NCBI RefSeq assembly: GCF_016765635.1
Contig: NZ_JAESVD010000001.1
Location: 372,001-436,000, forward strand
Length of the DNA stretch: 64,000 nucleotides
DNA from: Shewanella schlegeliana
Lineage (GTDB): Bacteria; Pseudomonadota; Gammaproteobacteria; Enterobacterales; Shewanellaceae
Reading direction: 5' to 3'
The position numbers were made by a program, and so were the translations under genes. Under the pieces are notes generated by a model. The model was not told where the DNA came from. It saw only the letters and a program-made list of their open reading frames with translations, and did no database searches. Each line of letters opens with the position of its first letter. Position 1 is the first letter of the stretch. Shown in pieces: positions 58,539 to 64,000 of the stretch.

Positions 58539-60926
58539 ATGAAATTTAGTGAATCTTGGCTTCGTGAGTGGGTTAACCCAAGCGTAAATCGCGAAGAGTT
58601 AGCACACCAAATTACTATGGCCGGTCTTGAAGTAGACGGCGTTGATCCCGTTGCAGCAGATTTTAGCGGCGTTATCGTCGGTGAAGTCGTTGAGTGCGGT
58701 CAACACCCTGATGCAGATAAACTGCGTGTCACCAAAATTAATGTCGGTGGCGAAGAGCTAATCGATATCGTGTGTGGTGCAGCAAACTGCCGCCTTGGTC
58801 TAAAAGTGGCTGTGGCTATGGTTGGGGCAGTACTACCTGGCGATTTTAAAATTAAGAAAGCCAAACTACGTGGTCAGCCATCATTTGGTATGTTGTGTTC
58901 ATTCGGTGAACTCGGTGTTGACATCGAAAGCGATGGCATCATCGAACTGCCACTTGATGCACCGATTGGTCAAGACGTACGTGAATACCTAGAGCTAAAC
59001 GATGCGGTTATCGATGTTGATTTAACGGCTAACCGTGCAGACTGTTTAGGTATGGCTGGTCTTGCTCGTGAAGTGGGCGTATTAAACCGTCAAGCGGTTA
59101 CTGAGCCTACTTGGGATGCGGTAGAAGCAAGCATCGATGATGCTGTGACTGTAGATATCCAAGCCGAGCAAGAGTGTGGTCGTTACTTGGGCCGCGTTAT
59201 CAAGAACGTAAACGTAAAAGCTGAAACGCCACTGTGGATGCAAGAGAAGTTGCGTCGTAGCGGTATTCGCTCTATCGACCCAATTGTTGATATTACTAAC
59301 TACGTGTTGATCGAATTTGGTCAGCCAATGCACGCGTTTGACTTAGCGAAGTTAGAGGGTGGCATTCAGGTTCGTAAGCCTAAAGGCGAAGAGAAATTGA
59401 CTCTGCTTGATGGCAATGAAATTACCATTCCAGAAGGTATGTTGATCATTGCTGACCAAGTTAAGCCATTAGCCCTTGCGGGTGTATTTGGTGGCGAGCA
59501 CAGCGGTGTCACTACTGAAACCACTGATATCGTGCTTGAGTGTGCTTATTTTGCACCGTTAGCGATTTTAGGTAAAGCACGTAAGATTGGGCTGCATACT
59601 GATGCATCGCACCGTTTCGAGCGTGGTGTTGACCCTGAGCTGCAACATAAGGTTATGGATCGTGCTAGCCGTCTAGTGCTTGAGATCTGTGGCGGTGAAG
59701 CTGGCCCAGTTGTTGAAGCTAAATCTGAAGAGAATCTACCTAAGCCTGTACAGATCGTATTGCGTCGTAACAAGCTAGATAAAACTTTGGGTCATCATAT
59801 CGAAGATGCCGAAGTGAAAGAAATTCTAGAGCGTTTAGGTTTCATCGTTGAAGTGAGTGAAGGTCAGTGGAATGTCACTACCGCAACTTACCGTTTCGAC
59901 ATGGCAATTGAAGAAGACTTGATTGAAGAAGTTGCCCGTATTTACGGTTACAACAATATTCCAAATATTGCACCTGTTGCGCAGTTAAGTATGTCTGATC
60001 ACAAAGAGTCGAACATCAACATTAAGCGTGTGCGCAGCATGCTAGTGGCACGTGGCTTCCAAGAAGCTGTGACCTATAGTTTTGTTGACCCTAAGCAGCA
60101 GGAGCTGGTTCACCCAGGTGCTGAAGCTATGATTCTACCGAATCCAATTTCGGTTGAGATGTCAGCGATGCGTCTGTCGATGTTTACCGGTCTATTAACT
60201 GCGGTAGGTTATAACCAAAGCCGCCAACAAAACCGCGTAAGATTATTCGAAACGGGCCTACGTTTCGTACCAAATGAGTCTGCTGAATCGGGCGTATCAC
60301 AGCAACCTATGCTTGCTGCGGTCATTGCCGGTAATCAGAATGACGAGCATTGGGCAATGGAGTCAAAAACGGTTGATTTCTTCGACCTTAAAGGTGACTT
60401 AGAAGCTGTCATCGGTTTGACTGTTGCTGACGCTGAATTTAGTTTCAGAGCAGCAACTCATCCAGCACTTCATCCGGGGCAATGTGCTGAAATCTTAAGA
60501 GATGATCGCGTAATTGGTATCATAGGTACGGTTCATCCGAGCCTAGAGAAGCCATTTGGCCTAAACGGGAAGACAATTATTTTCGAGCTAGAATTAGACG
60601 CTTTATTGCACGCTAATTTGCCGCTAGCCCAGACTGTGTCTAAGTTTCCAGCTAACCGCCGTGACATCGCTATCGTAGTTGATGACGCTGTTGCAGCGAA
60701 TGATGTTGTAAAATTGATAAGAAAAGTTGGCGAAAATCAGTTGGTTGGCATAAACTTGTTCGATGTATACCGAGGTAAAGGTGTAGAGGAAGGCAAAAAG
60801 AGCCTTGCAATAGCACTCTTATTACAAGACAACGCTCGTACACTGGAAGAGAAAGAGATCGCAGAGATGGTAGAAGTTGTGGTTTCTGCTCTGAAAGACG
60901 AGTTCAACGCATCGTTGAGGGACTAA
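58539..60926 (+). CDS. pheT: Phenylalanyl-tRNA synthetase beta subunit
   Basis: A 795-aa subunit with the tRNA-binding EMAP-II/OB domain (about 40-150), B3/B4 editing domain that hydrolyses Tyr-tRNA-Phe (about 200-370), B5 (about 400-470) and a C-terminal ferredoxin-like anticodon-binding domain (about 700-795, [16 protein letters not shown]). It works with PheS. It starts 16 bp after pheS and ends four bases before ihfA, so the three genes form an operon as in E. coli. Confidence 0.96.
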
Positions 60927-60930
60927 AAGT

Positions 60931-61227
60931 ATGGCACTTACCAAAGCCGAAATGGCAGAACATCTTTTTGAAACGCTAGGCATCAACAAGAGAGTAGCGA
61001 AAGAGATGGTAGAGACGTTTTTCGAAGAAATTCGTCAAGCTCTTGAAAGTGGTGAGCAGGTCAAGCTATCTGGCTTTGGCAACTTTGACCTGAGGGACAA
61101 GAATCAAAGACCGGGAAGGAACCCAAAGACGGGAGAAGATATCCCAATTTCGGCACGCCGTGTAGTGACGTTCCGTCCGGGACAGAAACTCAAAAGCCGC
61201 GTCGAAGAGGCTAACGCAAAGAAGTAA
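60931..61227 (+). CDS. ihfA: Integration host factor alpha subunit
   Basis: A 98-aa DNA-bending protein of the HU/IHF family that pairs with IHF-beta. The [16 protein letters not shown] start, [29 protein letters not shown]-binding arm with its conserved proline, and [14 protein letters not shown] match IhfA. Four bases separate it from the pheT stop, the usual pheST-ihfA arrangement. A terminator follows. Confidence 0.96.
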
Positions 61228-61251
61228 TTGCTTTAGCACTGTAATGAAGAG

Positions 61252-61276
61252 GCCACTCAATTGAGTGGCTTTTTCT
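61252..61276 (+). terminator. pheST-ihfA terminator
   Basis: The palindrome gccactcaattgagtggc is followed by TTTTT, 24 bp past ihfA. Confidence 0.85.
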
Positions 61277-61304
61277 GTTTCCATTTGCTGTAGAGGTTTT
61301 ATTC

Positions 61305-62243
61305 TTGTCTAGAAAGCCGAAGTATTTTGACCGACGTTTTAAGCTTAGTCTGTTGCATCCAAGATATTGGCTAACTTGGGGGGCCATTCTAGTGCTGGTG
61401 GTATTTGGTCTTATGCCCGCATGGCTAAGGGATCCGATTGCTCGAGTGCTAGCTAAGTTGGTCATGAAGATTGCAAAGAAGCCAATTAAGGTTGCTAGAG
61501 CAAATTTGACCACCTGTTTTCCTGACAAATCGGTTGATGACATTGAAACGTTAGTTAAAGAGAATGTCGAAAACTTTGTGATGATCTTGCTTGCTCAGTC
61601 AGAGTTGTTACTCAAGTCTCGTGCCAATATGAGACGCAGGGTGCAGCTACATGGTTTTGAACATGTTGAAAAAGCAAGAGCAGCAGGTCAGCCAGTCATT
61701 TTTATTATGCCGCATGTTTGGGGCATTGAGTATGCAGGTTTAAGGCTTAACCTCGATTTACCCATGGTTTCTATGGCGAAAGCCCATAAAAATGAGCTGT
61801 TTAACTGGTTCAATAACCGTATGAGAAGCTCCCAAGGGGGCAATATCTATATGCGTGAAGCCGGTATTCGAGCATTGCTTGCAGAGCTTAAGCAAGATAA
61901 CAGCTTTTTTTATCTACCCGATGAAGATCTTGGGCGTGATAAGAGTGTGTTTGCGCCATTTCTTGGTACCACTAAGGCGACATTGCCAGTCGTGGGGCGT
62001 TTAGCACAAGCGGGTAACGCACAAGTGATGCCGGTAAAGATTGGATATGATCAAACTAAGCGTCATTTTGATTTAACCGTTATGCCTGCAATCGAACCAG
62101 ATACCATGCAGGGTAAAGAGAATGAAGCCATTGCCTTAAATAAGGCGGTTGAGCAGGTTATCTTAGCTTACCCCGAGCAGTATATGTGGTTCTTAAAGGT
62201 GCTTAAGACTCGGCCTGAAGGTGAAGCATCCATTTATAACTAG
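61305..62243 (+). CDS. lpxM: Lipid A late acyltransferase (LpxM/MsbB-like)
   Basis: A 312-aa inner-membrane enzyme that adds a secondary acyl chain (myristate or laurate) to Kdo2-lipid A. It has an N-terminal hydrophobic anchor (about residues 19-40) after HPRYWLTWG, the acyltransferase HVWGIE (H-x4-E), YLPDEDLGRDKSVFAPF and FLKVLKTRPEGE, resembling E. coli LpxM more than LpxL. It starts with TTG, preceded by AGAGG; no ATG fits. It follows the ihfA terminator. Confidence 0.85.
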   Translation: MSRKPKYFDRRFKLSLLHPRYWLTWGAILVLVVFGLMPAWLRDPIARVLAKLVMKIAKKPIKVARANLTTCFPDKSVDDIETLVKENVENFVMILLAQSELLLKSRANMRRRVQLHGFEHVEKARAAGQPVIFIMPHVWGIEYAGLRLNLDLPMVSMAKAHKNELFNWFNNRMRSSQGGNIYMREAGIRALLAELKQDNSFFYLPDEDLGRDKSVFAPFLGTTKATLPVVGRLAQAGNAQVMPVKIGYDQTKRHFDLTVMPAIEPDTMQGKENEAIALNKAVEQVILAYPEQYMWFLKVLKTRPEGEASIYN

Positions 62244-62304
62244 TCTGAGTTAAGCATTTCGATATTGTTTATATTTTATCTTAGGATGAGACATCGACTC
62301 ACCA

Positions 62305-62336
62305 AAAAGCCGCAATCGATATTGCGGCTTTTTTAT
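62305..62336. terminator. lpxM terminator
   Basis: A 12-bp stem, aaaagccgcaat/attgcggctttt, with a CGAT loop is followed by TTATTG. It lies between convergent lpxM and purC, closer to lpxM. Confidence 0.85.
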
Positions 62337-62395
62337 TGTTTAGCTGTAGTTATCAATCTAAGCCGGTAACTTCAGCTACTTAAGAAAGCACTCGA

Positions 62396-63499
62396 CTAGA
62401 CAATAAGTTGGTACTCGTCACGCAAGATATCGATGATTTCCTGCTTAGGGTTGTCACTGATCTGTAGCTTCTGACCAATGATCTTCTCAGCAATGCCCAC
62501 ATAAGTGTTAGAGATATCCATCATCACAGATTCTGGTAGCTTGTTATCCCTTGCAAGGGCGAAGCGCTCTTCCATACGATTCTTGTTTAACAAGATATCT
62601 GGATCCGGGAAGTGGTTAAGTAGCCACTGTCTAAAGCCTTCTTTAGATTGCTCGATGATCTTACCATCACGGTGTGATGAGCCATCCCAAATACGTGAGC
62701 TATCAGGTGTACCAACTTCATCCATATAGATAAGCTTTTCGTTGCCTGCGGCATCGTTAACATAGCCAAATTCAAATTTGGTATCGACAAAGATTTGATC
62801 GTGCTCCGCTAAAGCATCGCTAATCACATCAAAGCCTTCTCTAAGTAACTTTTCATAAAGATCGATATCAGAGAGGCGACTAAAATTAAAGCCCTCTACG
62901 TGGCGCTCAATGTCGCTACGTGAGACGTTCACATCATCGGCTTCTGGTACGCCCTCAAGACCCGTTAATACACCTTTGGTTGAAGGTGTGATCAGTAGCT
63001 CTGGTAACTTCTGATCTTTCTCAAGACCTTCAGGGATTGTGATACCACAGAATTCACGCTCGCCTTTGGTGTAAGCGCGCCACATTGAGCCAGTGATATA
63101 CTGGCGTGCAATCGCTTCAATCATCACTGGGCGAGCTTTTTGCACAATCCAGACTAGTGGGTGCGGGATGTCTAGGATGTGACTATCGGCAAGTCCTTTA
63201 TCTTTGAAAAGTTTAAACCAGTGATTTGAGATGGCATTAAGCGCCGTACCTTTACCTGGTACACCGTTTAGACCATTTTCACCTTGCCAAACACAATCAA
63301 ATGCCGAGATACGGTCACTAATAACCATAATGGCAAGCGGTGCATCGGCTGGCACATCGTAACCTTTGTCCTTGATTAACCGCGCGCTATCTTCTTCGGT
63401 TAACCAGTAAACACTGCGCACCTTACCTGAGTGAACAGGCTTATTGGTACGAATAGGGAGGTTGTCATTTACGACTAAAACTTTATCTGCAAGATTCAT
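62396..63499 (-). CDS. purC: SAICAR synthase, long Vibrio-type PurC
   Basis: A 367-aa enzyme that joins CAIR and aspartate to form SAICAR in purine synthesis. It is about 130 residues longer than E. coli PurC and matches the Vibrio-type family. [18 protein letters not shown] is the nucleotide start; [14 protein letters not shown] and [22 protein letters not shown] are family core motifs, and KFEFGYV with [15 protein letters not shown] follows. The frame starts three codons earlier at GTG; the ATG at MNLADKV is preferred. Cotranscription is not evident. Confidence 0.92.
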   Translation of the reverse strand: MNLADKVLVVNDNLPIRTNKPVHSGKVRSVYWLTEEDSARLIKDKGYDVPADAPLAIMVISDRISAFDCVWQGENGLNGVPGKGTALNAISNHWFKLFKDKGLADSHILDIPHPLVWIVQKARPVMIEAIARQYITGSMWRAYTKGEREFCGITIPEGLEKDQKLPELLITPSTKGVLTGLEGVPEADDVNVSRSDIERHVEGFNFSRLSDIDLYEKLLREGFDVISDALAEHDQIFVDTKFEFGYVNDAAGNEKLIYMDEVGTPDSSRIWDGSSHRDGKIIEQSKEGFRQWLLNHFPDPDILLNKNRMEERFALARDNKLPESVMMDISNTYVGIAEKIIGQKLQISDNPKQEIIDILRDEYQLIV

Positions 63500-63740
63500 A
63501 GGGCACACTTTTATAATTGAGAAGCTTAATTTTAGTGGCGCAGATTGTATCAGAAGTTGTGGAGCGCAACACTAGGACAACAAGGGTTTTACCCTTTGTA
63601 AAAACAGTGTTTTCTATAGTGCAAAATAGCGGGTTAAAGTGGGGCGTAATTGAAATATTATGCTGTTACACCTTATTGCTACCGATTAATTATCGTCAAA
63701 AGAAAAGGGCGTAAACTTAGCCTACACCCCTTCGATTAGG

Positions 63741-64000
63741 TTACTTAGCTTTGTTGTGCCTTTGCATCAGGTTTAAGTTGATATCTTGCATGCTTAAATC
63801 TTGATCCTCTAATAAAACCAATAGGTGGTAGATAAGATCCGATGCTTCATCTATCAGCTCTGCTTTGTCATGAGTTGCCGCAGCTAATGCCGTTTCTAGC
63901 CCTTCTTCACCGACTTTTTGAGCGATACGCTTAGTGCCTCGTTCAAATAGGTGGGCGGTATAGCTCGACTTAGGATCTTGGCCTTTGCGTGATGCGATAA
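63741..64000 (-). CDS. hisI: Phosphoribosyl-ATP pyrophosphatase domain (hisIE 3' end, partial)
   Basis: The last 85 codons of a minus-strand gene cut by the right edge of the window. The translation contains [30 protein letters not shown] and [16 protein letters not shown], which are the HisE (phosphoribosyl-ATP pyrophosphohydrolase) domain. In Shewanella and E. coli this is the C-terminal part of the bifunctional HisIE. The HisI (cyclohydrolase) domain would lie outside. The gene points towards purC and ends 242 bp from it. Fusion to HisI is inferred. Confidence 0.9.
   Translation of the reverse strand, partial: IASRKGQDPKSSYTAHLFERGTKRIAQKVGEEGLETALAAATHDKAELIDEASDLIYHLLVLLEDQDLSMQDINLNLMQRHNKAK

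Noticed and set aside
63517..63714. 65-codon TTG-started frame between purC and hisIE
   Set aside because: No Shine-Dalgarno, and it occupies the promoter region of purC; no similarity recognised. A PurR-type operator was also looked for and not found.

Overview
The window looks like chromosomal DNA of a marine gammaproteobacterium, most probably a Shewanella. The evidence is the gene order maf(yceF)-yceD-rpmF-plsX-fabH-fabD-fabG-acpP-fabF beside divergent rne/rluC, pheS-pheT-ihfA, the long Vibrio/Shewanella-type PurC, a complete proteobacterial dedicated sortase system, and many GC-rich intergenic hairpins. The genus is inferred from protein resemblance; no search was run. Both strands are densely coded. 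I see no rRNA or tRNA gene, CRISPR array, prophage or intact insertion sequence.

Layout. 0.2-1.4 kb: metC. 1.5-8.6 kb: a self-contained sortase island, with the two-component pair pdsR-pdsS on the minus strand diverging from pdsO, an LPQTG-tailed VIT/vWA surface protein and its class GN sortase. 8.7-19.3 kb: mostly single genes (diguanylate cyclase, outer-membrane protein, dgkA, periplasmic-type ATP-dependent DNA ligase, nitroreductase, low-molecular-weight phosphatase, rbgA-type GTPase, 2OG-Fe(II) oxygenase, MsrB-MsrA fusion, SulP transporter). 19.4-24.9 kb: rne, with a long leader and a 21-copy hexapeptide repeat, divergent from rluC and a HAD phosphatase. 25.7-33.6 kb: maf and the fatty-acid/phospholipid operon. 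33.9-44.4 kb: thioesterase, 3-hydroxyacid-type dehydrogenase, cdd, sbcB, rlmA, a cold-shock gene, a MITE-like element, an ABC exporter pair, yceH and cvfB.

45.0-49.1 kb: a polyamine cluster. speA makes agmatine from arginine, speB converts it to putrescine, and the gene between them is an S-adenosylmethionine decarboxylase whose sequence is of the eukaryotic type, with the LSESS self-cleavage site, the TCG and GYSxNG motifs and the FFEG N-terminus. This is the most unusual coding feature here. 49.2-57.1 kb: pdxH, a YceI-family protein, two small hypotheticals, a secreted tandem-duplicated retropepsin-like protein, a degenerate sensor kinase-like protein and a chemotaxis receptor. 57.5-62.2 kb: pheST-ihfA and an LpxM-like acyltransferase. 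62.4-64.0 kb: purC and the 3' end of hisIE.

Most worth a second look: the eukaryotic-type SAM decarboxylase; the sortase island with helically phased TTGCCA repeats between its divergent halves, which look like an OmpR-family operator; the tandem DTGA protease-like protein; the sensor kinase-like protein that seems to lack a phospho-acceptor histidine; and the MITE-like repeat at 40.5 kb.
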